A DNA stretch of 64,000 bases from Gammaproteobacteria bacterium (lineage in GTDB: Bacteria > Pseudomonadota > Gammaproteobacteria > Burkholderiales > Burkholderiaceae_C), in NCBI GenBank assembly GCA_018815325.1, contig JAHIYE010000020.1, positions 62,001 through 126,000 on the forward strand, written 5' to 3'. The number at the start of each line of letters is the position of its first letter. Within the stretch, counting starts at the first letter, position 1. The notes below the pieces were generated by a model. It saw only the letters and a list, made by a program, of their open reading frames with translations. It did no database searches and was not told the origin of the DNA. A program made the translations under genes and the position numbers. Shown piece by piece: positions 36,947 to 45,972 of this stretch.

Positions 36947-37558
36947 TCAGACCTCGCGCAAGGCGATCACGGTATCGCGCGCACGCGCCAGAAAAGCCTG
37001 GCGGTCCTCGCCCGGCTCCAGCTGCATGGGTGCGCCAAAGGTGACCGAGCACAATATCGGCACCGGCACCACCTCGCCCTTGGGCATGACGCGCTGCACA
37101 TTGTTGATCCAGGCGGGTACCAGCACCACGTCAGGAAACTTCTGCGCCAGGTTGAACAGGCCGGCCTTGAAGGGTTGTGGCTCCTCCGCGCTGCCGCGCG
37201 TGCCCTCCGGGAACAGGATGATGGAGTCGCCGTGCTGCAGGGCATCCACGAGCGGCTCCAACGGGTCCTGGCCACTGCTGCGGTCGCGGTCCACATAGAT
37301 GGCATTGAACACGGCCGTGGTCAGCCACTGCCTGAACGGTGTCTTGGTCCAGTAGTCCTTGGCGGCAATCGGGCGCGTGATCTGGCGCAAATCTTTAGGC
37401 AGGGCGGCCCAGATCATGACGAGGTCCGCATGGCTCTGGTGGTTGGCAAAATAGATGCGTTGCTCGGCCACCGGGGGACAGCCATGCCAGCGGGCCTGGG
37501 CTCCAGTGAGCGCACGTATCAGCCCCAGCAGGAACAGACCCATTAACTTGGCAAGCAT
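36947..37558 (-). CDS. 1-acyl-glycerol-3-phosphate acyltransferase (PlsC-like)
   Basis: Acylates lysophosphatidate to phosphatidate. 203 residues; acyltransferase block I ANHQSHAD (HxxxxD), block III FPEGTRGS and block IV VPAWINNVQR in order, with an N-terminal hydrophobic helix MLAKLMGLFLLGLIRAL. Reads directly into the CdsA-like gene (9 nt gap), so product passes to the next enzyme. Divergence from E. coli PlsC means acyl or head-group preference cannot be stated. Confidence 0.9.
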   Translation of the reverse strand: MLAKLMGLFLLGLIRALTGAQARWHGCPPVAEQRIYFANHQSHADLVMIWAALPKDLRQITRPIAAKDYWTKTPFRQWLTTAVFNAIYVDRDRSSGQDPLEPLVDALQHGDSIILFPEGTRGSAEEPQPFKAGLFNLAQKFPDVVLVPAWINNVQRVMPKGEVVPVPILCSVTFGAPMQLEPGEDRQAFLARARDTVIALREV

Positions 37559-37585
37559 GGCGGGGATGATACAGAGCCTGCGCGC

Positions 37586-38341
37586 TCAGGGCAGGGTAGC
37601 GTCGGGCATGCGGGCTTGAATGGTCGAGGCGCGGTCGGCGAGGTAGCCCGAGTTGGGCAGTTTTTCATAGTAGCGTGGGCGCGGCAGCATCACGGCCAGT
37701 CGTGCAGCCTCATAGGCGGTGAGGCGCGAAGCAGGTTTGCGGAAGTAATGCTGGGCGGCCGCTTCGGCACCAAAAACCCCTTCACCCCATTCAACATGGT
37801 TAAGGTAAAGCTCGAGGATGCGGCGCTTGCCCAGCAATTGTTCGAGCAACAGCGTCAGCACGAGCTCCTGGCCCTTGCGTACCAGGGTGCGTTCGCCCGA
37901 GAGAAACAGATTTTTGGCCAGTTGCTGCGTGATGGTGGAGCCGCCCACCACCTTGACGGGTTTGGTGCTGGCCTTGGGCGCGACCTTGGAGGCCTGAGCC
38001 GATTTGGTCGCCTGTTTTGCCGCCCTCTCCTGGGCTTTTGCATTTTTCTCCCAGGCTTTTTCCAGCGCATCCCAGTCCACGCCTTCGTGGTAGTTGAAGC
38101 TGCCGTCTTCCGAGGCGATCACGGCGCGCTTGAGGTTGTCGGAGATGTCGCCGTAGTTCACCCACTGCTGGCGCCAGCGCAGGCGATCCTTCTCATGCAG
38201 GATGCGCCAGGCTTCCGAGCGTTCGAAGCTGGTGGACTCTGGCGCGACAACCGCCATCAGCGCTATGCGGATGACGAAAAAAAGCTGCAGTGCGAGCAGC
38301 GCAGCCAGCACGAACAGGGTCCAGCGCAGCAAGGCTTTCAT
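37586..38341 (-). CDS. mtgA: Monofunctional peptidoglycan glycosyltransferase
   Basis: GT51 enzyme polymerising lipid II. 251 residues: membrane anchor about 5-27, catalytic Glu in AVIASEDGSF (E78), GGSTITQQLAKNLFLS, RKGQELVLTLLLE, KRRILELYLNHVEWGEGVFG and the C-terminal RLAVMLPRPRYYE. Between the catalytic Glu and GGSTITQQ there is an Ala/Lys-rich insertion (about residues 99-130) absent from E. coli MtgA. The usual neighbour aroE is not present; the TonB-like gene ends 31 nt upstream. Confidence 0.93.
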   Translation of the reverse strand: MKALLRWTLFVLAALLALQLFFVIRIALMAVVAPESTSFERSEAWRILHEKDRLRWRQQWVNYGDISDNLKRAVIASEDGSFNYHEGVDWDALEKAWEKNAKAQERAAKQATKSAQASKVAPKASTKPVKVVGGSTITQQLAKNLFLSGERTLVRKGQELVLTLLLEQLLGKRRILELYLNHVEWGEGVFGAEAAAQHYFRKPASRLTAYEAARLAVMLPRPRYYEKLPNSGYLADRASTIQARMPDATLP

Positions 38342-38345
38342 GTCG

Positions 38346-38372
38346 ATGTGATCGCTTGTTTCAACAGGGGCT
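38346..38372 (-). repeat. Possible decayed copy of the palindromic repeat, TonB-mtgA junction
   Basis: On the - strand AGCCCCTGTTGAAACAAGCG resembles the middle of the family (AGCCCTTG, ATGAAACAAGCG in the murG copy). It sits between the two stop/start codons and lacks both ends. Too short to be sure. Confidence 0.25.
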
Positions 38373-39230
38373 TCATTGTGCTGTCAGGCTGGTTTCCAGC
38401 GTGGCGTCGCGTGTGAAGCGGAAGCGCGAGACCACGAGAATCTGGTCAGCCTTGCGGCGCATGGCTTCGCTGAAGGTGCCAAAGGGGGCGGCACTGCGCG
38501 CAATGGCCTCCGCCCGGCGATCCAGCGTGCGATTGCCTGAGCTCTGTGCCACTTCGGTGGCCAGCAGACGGCCGTCGTGGTTGACGGTGAGGATCATGGT
38601 CAGTTCGCCATACAGCTTCTTGCCGCCAGAAGCCGGAAAGTTCTCGGTGCCCTTGTTCTCCACGGCACGGCGCAGCCCGTCGTAGTACACCGCATAGACC
38701 TCTTCACGTGTAGCTGGGCTGATGTAGCGTTTCTTGGGGCGGGCATTTTCCTCGTTGATGCGACGCTCGATCTCGGCCAGCAGCTTGACAAGCTGGCGCC
38801 GCTTTTCCTCGCGCGCAATCTGCTCGGCGGTGACGCCGGGGCGCTTGATGTCGATTGGCGGCATGGCGGTCAGCTGCTGTCTGACCTGTGCGAGCAGCAG
38901 GGTCTGCTGCTCCTGCATGGCCTGGATCTTGCGCTGGGTTTGTTCCTCGAACGAGTCACCCGTGGCGTTGAGCAGGGTGGGGGGCAGCGGGCTGGTGGCC
39001 CGGCCCTTGTCGGCCTCGCCGCCGCCGGCCATGGAGAACTGGGCGATCGCCTGGGCCTTTTCAGGGCGCTCGCTGGTCCGCGCGTTGACGAGCACGACTT
39101 CCAGCGGCGTGTCTTCGAACACGCGGTTGAAAGCTTCAGGGTCGACAAAGCGTACCGTCAGCAGCAGGGCGTGAACGGCGACTGAAACACCGAGCGCGAG
39201 TTGGAGTGGACTGAAAGACCGCAGGTTCAC
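38373..39230 (-). CDS. TonB-like energy-transducer family protein
   Basis: 285 residues: one N-terminal membrane helix (about 8-27, PLQLALGVSVAVHALLLTV), a long periplasmic linker with a Gln/Leu-rich coiled coil (EEQTQRKIQAMQEQQTLLLA), and a C-terminal TonB-type domain (YYDGLRRAVENKGTENFP, GKKLYGELTMILTVNHDGRL). No ExbB/ExbD genes are near. Starts on the stop of the RNase II-family gene (ATGA). Probably an envelope-linking protein rather than the main TonB. Confidence 0.8.
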   Translation of the reverse strand: MNLRSFSPLQLALGVSVAVHALLLTVRFVDPEAFNRVFEDTPLEVVLVNARTSERPEKAQAIAQFSMAGGGEADKGRATSPLPPTLLNATGDSFEEQTQRKIQAMQEQQTLLLAQVRQQLTAMPPIDIKRPGVTAEQIAREEKRRQLVKLLAEIERRINEENARPKKRYISPATREEVYAVYYDGLRRAVENKGTENFPASGGKKLYGELTMILTVNHDGRLLATEVAQSSGNRTLDRRAEAIARSAAPFGTFSEAMRRKADQILVVSRFRFTRDATLETSLTAQ

Positions 39231-41290
39231 GAGGCAGAATTATCGCCCGAAGGGCTGTCGGATTCGTTCACGTCCACGGCAATGGCAATCGGGCCCGCTG
39301 CGAGGTGTTCACCTTCCTCCTCCTCGCTGTCCTCGGAGTCGGCTTCAGGCTCCGCATCAAGGCGCTCGAGCACGGTGCCGCTGACATCGAGCGAAACTTC
39401 ATCGATGTCACCGAGTCGTACCCGCACCCTGGCGCCCCGCGGCATGTCCTTGGCGCCGAGCACGGGCAGTACCAGCGGAATCTCGTCGGCCCGCACCATG
39501 TTTTCCTTGAAAACGGTGGCCACCAGCTCGGTCAGGCCCTGCTGTTGCACATATTTGAGGGTCCAGTAGCGCTCGATGGCGCCCTGGTAGCCGTTGTAGG
39601 CGCTGTAGGCCGCATCAAATCCCGAGATGATGGAGAACAGGTCGGCATCCTTCGGGCGGAACGGGGCAGCCAGTGCAGCGGTCTTGCCGTGGCGGGCACA
39701 GGCAATGATCTGCCACTGGTTCACCAGGTCGGTGTAGCGGCGCAGCGGTGAGGTGCTCCAGGCGTAACTCTTCACGCCAATGCCGGCATGCGGCAAGGCC
39801 TTGGTGCCCATGCGCACCTTCACGCCAGGCGCCAGCGAGGTCTGGCTTCGGTAGATGGCGGGCACGCCGAGTTCGGCCAGCCACTCGCCCCAGCTGCTGT
39901 TGGCCAGGATCATGGCCTCGGCCACGATGAGGTCGAGCGGGGCACCGCGCTGGCGCACGCTGATCTGCACCTGCTCGCTGCCTTGTGGCTCGGCACCGTC
40001 ATTGCCAACGAGGCGAAAGTTGTAGTCGGGCCGGTTGAAGTTCTCGGGCTTGCCGCGCACGACTTCGCGCTGCGCCTTGAGTTTTTTCGCCAGTTGATAC
40101 AAAAATGATAGCTGCTCACGCAATTCAGATGCGGGCTGAGTGGCATTTTCATGCTCAAACGCCGGGTTTTCCAGCCAGTCGGTGGTGACCACGGTGTCGA
40201 GCTGGTCGTGCCGCAGGTTGTGGGCAATGGGCACACGCTCAAGCCGCGTTTCGCTGGCACGGATCTCCAGCGTGGCTTCGTCGAAGGCCACGTAGAGCGA
40301 GAGCGCAGGGCAGTCGCGCCCTTCCTGCAGGGTATAGCGCTGGACCACTTCGTCCGGCAGCATGGTGATCTTGTAGCCCGGCATGTAGACCGTCGAGAGC
40401 CGGTTACGGCACACGTTGTCGAGCGGGTCACCGCGCTGCACGGCCAGGCCAGGGGCGGCGATATGGATGCCCACCGTGACCGTGCCGCTGCCCAGGCCTT
40501 GCAGCGAGAGCGCGTCATCGATCTCGGTGGTGGCCGAGTCATCAATCGAGAAGGCCTGCACCTGGGCCAGAGGCAAATCGTCCTGAATGGCCGGAGCTTC
40601 CAGCGGCGGGAAACCCGTTCCCTTGGGAAAGTTCTCGAACAGGAAGCGGCGCCAGTGGAACTGGTAGGGCGAGTCGATGGCACCGGCCTTCTGCAGCAAC
40701 TCCAGCGGCGCGGTATGGGTGGCGCGCGAAGCCTCGACCACGGCCTTGTACTCGGGGGCATTCTTGTCGGGCTTGAACAGAATCCGGTAGAGCTGCTCAC
40801 GAATGGGCTCAGGGCACAGGCCTTGGCCCAGCTCGGCGGCCCAGGCTTCTATTTGCTGCTGGATGAATTTTTTCTTCTCGATCGCGGCCAGCGCCTGCGC
40901 AATGATTTCAGCCGGGGCCTTGCGAAAGCGTCCCTTGCCCGCACGCCGGAAATAATGGGGCGCCTCGAACAGCCGCAGCAGCGCTGCAGTCTGTTCGGTC
41001 AGGCTGGCCTGCTCGCTGAAATAGACCCGGGCCAGGTCTGCAAAACCAAACTCGTCTTCGGGCGCAAACTCCCAGGCCAGTTCCAGCTCGATGGTCTCAC
41101 TCAGGGTCTGGGCTGCAGCGAGCAACTCGGCCGGTGCGGGTTTCTCGAACTTGAGGAGGATGTTGGCGGCCTTGACCTTGACCCGCTTGCCGCTGTCAAG
41201 TTCGACCTGGGCAGATGACTCGGTCTCCGACAGCACGCGGCCGGCCATGAATTTGCCGGTTTCTTCAAACAATAAAAACATAAGCTGCAT
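39227..41290 (-). CDS. RNase II/RNB-domain ribonuclease
   Basis: 687-residue 3'-to-5' exoribonuclease of the RNB superfamily. The catalytic block AFSIDDSATTEIDDALSLQ with its acidic metal ligands, TVGIHIAAPG, YMPGYKITMLP, and SYAWSTSPLRRYTDLVNQWQ, here cut to 20, are family hallmarks. An S1-like domain follows, and the tail is highly acidic (EADSEDSEEEEGEH). Residues about 380-399 (ENATQPASELREQLSFLYQL) are encoded by a dispersed palindromic repeat. More like the short betaproteobacterial RNB proteins than RNase R. Coupled by ATGA to the TonB-like gene. Confidence 0.9.
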   Translation of the reverse strand: MQLMFLLFEETGKFMAGRVLSETESSAQVELDSGKRVKVKAANILLKFEKPAPAELLAAAQTLSETIELELAWEFAPEDEFGFADLARVYFSEQASLTEQTAALLRLFEAPHYFRRAGKGRFRKAPAEIIAQALAAIEKKKFIQQQIEAWAAELGQGLCPEPIREQLYRILFKPDKNAPEYKAVVEASRATHTAPLELLQKAGAIDSPYQFHWRRFLFENFPKGTGFPPLEAPAIQDDLPLAQVQAFSIDDSATTEIDDALSLQGLGSGTVTVGIHIAAPGLAVQRGDPLDNVCRNRLSTVYMPGYKITMLPDEVVQRYTLQEGRDCPALSLYVAFDEATLEIRASETRLERVPIAHNLRHDQLDTVVTTDWLENPAFEHENATQPASELREQLSFLYQLAKKLKAQREVVRGKPENFNRPDYNFRLVGNDGAEPQGSEQVQISVRQRGAPLDLIVAEAMILANSSWGEWLAELGVPAIYRSQTSLAPGVKVRMGTKALPHAGIGVKSYAWSTSPLRRYTDLVNQWQIIACARHGKTAALAAPFRPKDADLFSIISGFDAAYSAYNGYQGAIERYWTLKYVQQQGLTELVATVFKENMVRADEIPLVLPVLGAKDMPRGARVRVRLGDIDEVSLDVSGTVLERLDAEPEADSEDSEEEEGEHLAAGPIAIAVDVNESDSPSGDNSAS
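40095..40150 (-). repeat. In-frame palindromic repeat, copy 5 (inside the RNase II-family gene)
   Basis: On the - strand: GAAAATGCCACTCAGCCC, then GCATCTGAATTGCGTGAG and CAGCTATCATTTTTGTATCA, box by box the dapF copy. It is in the sense orientation but shifted by one base in frame relative to the dapF and dehydrogenase copies, so it encodes a different peptide. Confidence 0.75.
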
Positions 41291-41458
41291 TGTCCCATGC
41301 GGGACCGCCGCGGTTCAGGCCGGGCAGGCCTTGCCTGGCAGGGGGCGATGAATGCGTTTGTCGAGGGATGCGCCCCTCCCATAGACATGGGATAGATGCC
41401 CATAGCCATTACCCGTTGCTGCGGCTATGCTCCGAAGCATTCAGGCTAACTGGGGAAT

Positions 41459-42163
41459 ATGCAGGTGTGGCGCGTATTGGTGGTGGAAGACGATTCCCGG
41501 ATGCGGGATTTTTTTGCGCTCAGTGTGGCACGCTGTGCCGAATTGCAGCTTGCCGCCAGTGTCGGCTCTGTGGCTGAGGCGCGGGCCTGGCTAGATGACA
41601 GTGCCAACACGCTGGATGTGCTGCTGGTCGACCTGGGGCTACCTGATGGCAGTGGCCTGGAGGTCATCCGGCATGCCACCCGGTTGCACCCGGGTTGCGA
41701 GCCGCTGGTGATCTCGATGTTTGGCGATGAGGATAATGTGCTGGCGAGCATCGAAGCCGGTGCGCTCGGCTATATCCACAAGGATTCGGCGCCCGACGAT
41801 ATTGCGCAGACCATTCTGGAGATGAAGGCCGGCGCCTCACCGATCTCGCCCATGATCGCGCGCAAGGTGCTGGCCAAGTACGCGCTTTCCCGCGGCAAAG
41901 CGCCTGCAGCGCAGGCGCACGCTGCCGAACCTGCGATCAAAGCCAGCGCCCCTCATGCCAATGCCCCCCTGCTCTCCCCGCGTGAGCAGGACGTGCTGGC
42001 GCTGATTGCCCGGGGCTTTTCCTACGCAGAAATCGCTTCGCTTCAGTCTGTCAGTGTCCATACCGTTCAGACGCATATCAAGAACCTCTATGCCAAGCTG
42101 TCGGTGCATTCCAAGAACGAGGCGGTGTACGAAGCTTCCCGGCTGGGCCTGCTGCCTTCATGA
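41459..42163 (+). CDS. NarL/LuxR-family response regulator
   Basis: 234 residues: receiver domain (about 5-120) with the acidic pair D11/D12 and phospho-acceptor D58 (LLVDLGLPDG), and a C-terminal LuxR helix-turn-helix (about 168-226, LSPREQDVLALIARGFSYAE, VSVHTVQTHIKNLYAKL). An Ala-rich linker joins them. Its stop overlaps the sensor kinase start by 4 bp, so the two are a pair with the regulator first. Target genes are unknown. Confidence 0.93.
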   Translation: MQVWRVLVVEDDSRMRDFFALSVARCAELQLAASVGSVAEARAWLDDSANTLDVLLVDLGLPDGSGLEVIRHATRLHPGCEPLVISMFGDEDNVLASIEAGALGYIHKDSAPDDIAQTILEMKAGASPISPMIARKVLAKYALSRGKAPAAQAHAAEPAIKASAPHANAPLLSPREQDVLALIARGFSYAEIASLQSVSVHTVQTHIKNLYAKLSVHSKNEAVYEASRLGLLPS

Positions 42164-43995
42164 CCTGGTTGCTGCGTGTCCTGTTGGTTGGCTGCTGCCT
42201 GTTGCCGGCCGCGTGGGCCGATGTGATGGTGCTGCGTTCGGCACAGGTGCAAACCACCGCGGGCGGCAAGGTCTCGCAGCAGAAGGTGAGTCTGCCCTAT
42301 GCCTGGGACCGTGAGCAGGCCAGCCTGCCGGGTACCGGTGTTTTCGAGGTGCCGTTTGCACTGAAGGACCTGCCGGTGGGGCCTTATGGCATCTATTTCC
42401 CGCGCATTGGCAACCGTGCCGAGGTCTGGCTCAACGGCATCCTGCTGTCGCGCTTCGGCGACATGAGTCTGGACAACGAGGAGGATTTTGCCAAGGCACC
42501 CCAGTATTTGCTGGTGCCCGCGCAGTTGCTGCGCAAGGAAAACAGCCTGCACATCGTGATCGAGGCCGATGGTGGCCGACGCGGCGGTTTGTCCCCGCCC
42601 CTGGTCGGCCCGGCGGCGGAGGTGCTGGAGCAATACCGATTTGATTACCGCTGGCGCGTCTCCGGCTCGCTGGTGGTGGCCGTGTTCAGCCTGTTGGTGG
42701 GCACGATCGCGCTGGTGCTGTGGATGACACAGCGCGATCTGGATCGAGACAGCCGCCAGATGCGTGATGGCATTTACCTGAGTGCCTGCATCGCGGAACT
42801 GTTCTGGGTTTTGCGCTTGAGTGATTTGGCCCTGGAGCACCCGCCGCTGGCCTGGCCCTGGTGGGGCGTGCTGCAAGCTATGGCATTTGCTGGCTGGATC
42901 TGCGGTGCCGGCCTGTTTTGCCACCATGTGGCCGGGTGGCACCAGCACCCCAGCATGCGCTGGGTCAAGGCCGGACTCTGGGGCCTGTTCCTGAGTTCGA
43001 CTCCTATGGCCTATCTGGCCCTGTCGCGTCATGACAAGATCTACCTGACGGCTTGGTATGGCGTGGTGGCGTTCCTGTTTGTGGGCTATGGCACGGCCTA
43101 TTTATGGGCGGCGGTGCGACGGCCTTCTGCCGAACGCGTGCTGGTGGCAGTGGGCGGTCTGGTCAATGTGGCGGTTGGCTTGCGAGACTGGCTGGTGATA
43201 CGTGCGAGCGACAATTTCGAGGAGGTCACCTGGATACGCTACTCCTCGGTGATGTTCGGGCTGGCACTGCTCTATATCGTGCTGATGCGTTTTTGGCGCT
43301 CGCGTGAACAGGCGCGTGACCTGCTGGACAACATGGCGGCCAAGGTGCATGAAAAAGAGCTGGCACTGGCCGCCAGCTACCAGCAACTCGAACATCTGGC
43401 CCGCGAGCAGGAGCGCGCTGCCGAGCGCACCCGTATCCTGAGGGACATGCACGATGGTGTCGGCGCGCACATCAGCTCTGCCATTCGCCAGCTGCAATCG
43501 GGCCAGGCCAGCAACGCGCAGTTGCTGCAGACGCTGCGCGACTCGCTGGACCAGCTCAAGCTGTCGATTGATGCAATGAACCTTGCGCCGGGTGACGTCA
43601 CGGCGCTGCTGGCCAACCTGCGCTATCGGCTGGAGCCACGTTTTGCCGCTTCGGACATCGAGCTGCAGTGGGAGGTGGAGTTGCTCGCCCCACTGAGGGG
43701 GCTCGATGCCAATGCCATGCGGCAGTTGCAGTTCATGGTGTTCGAAGCGCTGTCCAATGTGTTGCAGCATGCCCAGGCGAGCATGCTGCGTATCGAGCTG
43801 CACGCCATGCCCGAAGGCGGCGCGCAGCTTCGCGTGATCGACAACGGGCGGGGGTTCGAGCCGGATCGCGTCAAGAACCATGGGCTGGCTTCCCTGCGCG
43901 AGCGGGCTGCGGCCATTGGGGCTCAGCTGGCGGTCAGCAGCGCACCGGGCCAGACCGTGGTGAGCATTACGCTGTCGCCACCGACGATGGATTGA
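42160..43995 (+). CDS. Sensor histidine kinase with 7TM-type membrane sensor region
   Basis: 611 residues: signal peptide (1-20, LLPAAWA end), a periplasmic beta-rich domain (about 21-165; PFALKDLPVGPYGIYFPRIG, RAEVWLNGILLSRFGD), about seven membrane helices (about 168-375), a coiled coil, then HisKA_3 with the phosphoacceptor H431 in RILRDMHDGVGAHI and an HATPase domain (VIDNGRGFEPDRVKNHGLAS). The layout resembles 7TMR-DISM kinases. The periplasmic fold suggests binding of a carbohydrate or cell-wall ligand, which is an inference. Partner of the regulator upstream. Confidence 0.9.
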   Translation: MTWLLRVLLVGCCLLPAAWADVMVLRSAQVQTTAGGKVSQQKVSLPYAWDREQASLPGTGVFEVPFALKDLPVGPYGIYFPRIGNRAEVWLNGILLSRFGDMSLDNEEDFAKAPQYLLVPAQLLRKENSLHIVIEADGGRRGGLSPPLVGPAAEVLEQYRFDYRWRVSGSLVVAVFSLLVGTIALVLWMTQRDLDRDSRQMRDGIYLSACIAELFWVLRLSDLALEHPPLAWPWWGVLQAMAFAGWICGAGLFCHHVAGWHQHPSMRWVKAGLWGLFLSSTPMAYLALSRHDKIYLTAWYGVVAFLFVGYGTAYLWAAVRRPSAERVLVAVGGLVNVAVGLRDWLVIRASDNFEEVTWIRYSSVMFGLALLYIVLMRFWRSREQARDLLDNMAAKVHEKELALAASYQQLEHLAREQERAAERTRILRDMHDGVGAHISSAIRQLQSGQASNAQLLQTLRDSLDQLKLSIDAMNLAPGDVTALLANLRYRLEPRFAASDIELQWEVELLAPLRGLDANAMRQLQFMVFEALSNVLQHAQASMLRIELHAMPEGGAQLRVIDNGRGFEPDRVKNHGLASLRERAAAIGAQLAVSSAPGQTVVSITLSPPTMD

Positions 43996-44026
43996 GAGCG
44001 GGGTGATGATGCAAGGATCCCGCCCG

Positions 44027-44054
44027 TTGACCCACCAGGCGACGCCACTATACT
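44027..44054 (+). promoter_or_regulatory. Strong sigma-70 type promoter
   Basis: TTGACC (44027-44032), 16-bp spacer, TATACT (44049-44054), placing the start site near 44061, 34 nt before the degenerate HD-GYP gene. One mismatch to consensus in each hexamer. It lies in the 99-bp gap after the kinase gene, so the following gene has its own transcript. Confidence 0.65.
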
Positions 44055-44094
44055 GGCCGCTCTGACTGCCTGCGCATTCAACAGTCCAGACCTG

Positions 44095-45309
44095 ATGAAC
44101 TACATTCCCCTGCCCTTGGACAAGATCGACTTTGATAGGCCTCTGCCCATCAACGTCTGGGATCCGGTGGGCAATCTGCTGCTGCGTAAAGGGTCTGCCA
44201 TCCAGGCGGATCGACCCCGGCATTTTTTTGAATCACACCAGGCCTGTGTGACCGAGGCTGATTTCCGCGCCTGGCAGCGTGCGTATGACAGGAAAATCTA
44301 CGCCCTGCTGCGTCAGGGGGCGAGTCTGGATTTGATCGGCAGCGTCATGATGCCGGACGCCTTGCAGGAAAGTGATTATGCCGCCGGGTTTGAAGTGCAG
44401 GGCGGCTGGCTCGATCTGCGGGAAGTCCTGCACGGCATTCTTTCCCTGGGCGAAGAGGCCCGCCGTCCGATGGACCGGATCGAAGGCATTCAGGACAAGG
44501 TCCGCAGCCTGCTGAAGACGGATGCCGACGAGAGCCTGTTTATCCTGTTCCAGGGGCTGGCTGATACCACGCTGGGTTATTGCGCCACGCACGCGCTGCT
44601 GTGTGCCGTGGTGTGCGAACTCACAGCACAGAAGCTCAATCTGCCGGAGGTCATCCGCGCCCTGTTGGTCCGTGCAGCCCTGCTCATGAACATCGGTATG
44701 GCAAAAGAGCAGGATGTGCTGGCGCGCCAGAAGGCCAAGCCCGATGAACTTCAGCAGGCGCTGATTGGCAGCCATCCGCAAAAGAGTGTTGCGATCCTGC
44801 GCGGCTTCGGCCTGACCGATGAGGACGTACTCGACATCGTGGCCTGGCATCACGAACCGGATGAAACATTGGGCTTGTCACGCAACCTGGAATGCCGGCG
44901 CATTCTGCGGGTAGCAGACCGTTTCGTGGCCCGCATGGCACCCAGAAGCACGCGCACGGCTTTGTCAGGCATGGGGGCTGCCAAATCCATGGTGACCCAT
45001 GCCTCTGGCGAGGAGGCCCGCGTGGGCTCGGCCATGGCCACGGCTGTCGGCTTCTATCCCCCGGGCACCTATGTCAAGCTGGCCAACGGCGAGGTCGCGG
45101 TGTCCGTGCGGCGTGGCTTCAGGGCCAATACACCGATGGTGGTGAGCATTGTGGACAATCTTGGCGTTGCCATGTCGAGCTACATCGCCAAGGACACGCG
45201 TGACCCCCAGTTCACGATCCGAGCACCGGTGAACTTTGAGCGGGTCAGGCAGCAGATAAATGCGGCCAGAATTCTCAAGGCAGTGCCCAAACCGGATCAC
45301 TGGACTTGA
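44095..45309 (+). CDS. Degenerate HD-GYP/HDOD-type protein
   Basis: 404 residues, soluble. The central region (about 150-290) has the helical arrangement of an HD-GYP c-di-GMP phosphodiesterase: THALLCAVVCELTAQ, SHPQKSVAILRGFGL, VAWHHEPDET and ILRVADRFVARM. The catalytic HD pair is replaced (ALLMNIGMAKEQ where HDIGK is expected) and the GYP triad is missing, while HP and HH remain. It probably no longer cleaves c-di-GMP but may bind a ligand or partner. The C-terminal ~90 residues (YPPGTYVKLANGEVAVSVRR) form a beta domain often seen after HD-GYP modules. Own promoter upstream. Confidence 0.8.
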   Translation: MNYIPLPLDKIDFDRPLPINVWDPVGNLLLRKGSAIQADRPRHFFESHQACVTEADFRAWQRAYDRKIYALLRQGASLDLIGSVMMPDALQESDYAAGFEVQGGWLDLREVLHGILSLGEEARRPMDRIEGIQDKVRSLLKTDADESLFILFQGLADTTLGYCATHALLCAVVCELTAQKLNLPEVIRALLVRAALLMNIGMAKEQDVLARQKAKPDELQQALIGSHPQKSVAILRGFGLTDEDVLDIVAWHHEPDETLGLSRNLECRRILRVADRFVARMAPRSTRTALSGMGAAKSMVTHASGEEARVGSAMATAVGFYPPGTYVKLANGEVAVSVRRGFRANTPMVVSIVDNLGVAMSSYIAKDTRDPQFTIRAPVNFERVRQQINAARILKAVPKPDHWT

Positions 45310-45372
45310 GGGTCTGAGCACGACCGACCGGCGTGACGCAGAAGCTCTGGCGAGCGCGTACTTGGCTTGTAC

Positions 45373-45972
45373 TTATTGCCCTGAGGCGCGCGCGAGCTGC
45401 AGGAAATCCAGGATTTCACCCAGGTGGCTCTCAAAGTCGCTCAAGGCATGGTCGCCGCCTTCGAGCAGCTTGATGCGTGCTCCGGTGTAGCGGGCCGTCA
45501 TTTCCCGCCAGTCCAGCACCTCATCGCCCTTGGCGATGACGGCGAAATAGTTCTGTGGCTGGCGCAGACTGTTGAGCGTCAAGGCCTGCAACTCGGTCAC
45601 ATACTCCGGCTTGAAGAAAAAGTGTTCATCCGGGTCATGCCAACTGGTTAGTTCGCCAATGTGGTTCTGCAAGTCTCTGGCGGGATGGACCGCGGGGTTG
45701 AGCAGCACTGCTTTGCAGCCGGTTTGCTCCGCCACCCAGGTTGCGTAAAAACCGCCCAGTGATGAGCCCACGACGGCCATGGAGGTCCGGGGCCAGTCGG
45801 CCGTGCCCTGTATCAGTTGGGCCACCGCTTCGCGGGGCGAAGGAGGCAGTTGCGGGCACCACCAGGTGACATGTGGATGCTTGTCCTGCACATGGGCCGA
45901 AAACAGGCGTGCTTTGGTGGATTGGGGTGAGGAGCGGAAGCCGTGCAGGTACAGCAGGTGGGTGGTGGTCAT
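45373..45972 (-). CDS. YqiA-type esterase (UPF0227)
   Basis: 199-residue alpha/beta hydrolase. LLYLHGFRSSPQSTKA opens the fold, the nucleophile elbow is VVGSSLGGFYA, KGDEVLDW gives the acid region and GGDHALSDF the catalytic His. Such proteins hydrolyse short acyl esters in vitro; the physiological substrate is unknown. Divergent from rodA, about 100 bp apart. Confidence 0.88.
   Translation of the reverse strand: MTTTHLLYLHGFRSSPQSTKARLFSAHVQDKHPHVTWWCPQLPPSPREAVAQLIQGTADWPRTSMAVVGSSLGGFYATWVAEQTGCKAVLLNPAVHPARDLQNHIGELTSWHDPDEHFFFKPEYVTELQALTLNSLRQPQNYFAVIAKGDEVLDWREMTARYTGARIKLLEGGDHALSDFESHLGEILDFLQLARASGQ

Noticed and set aside
36107-37546. 479-codon open frame on the + strand opposite the CdsA-like and PlsC-like genes
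   Set aside because: Antisense shadow of two well-supported genes. Composition is rich in His, Gln and Arg, as expected from the reverse of GC-rich codons, and it shows no family motif.
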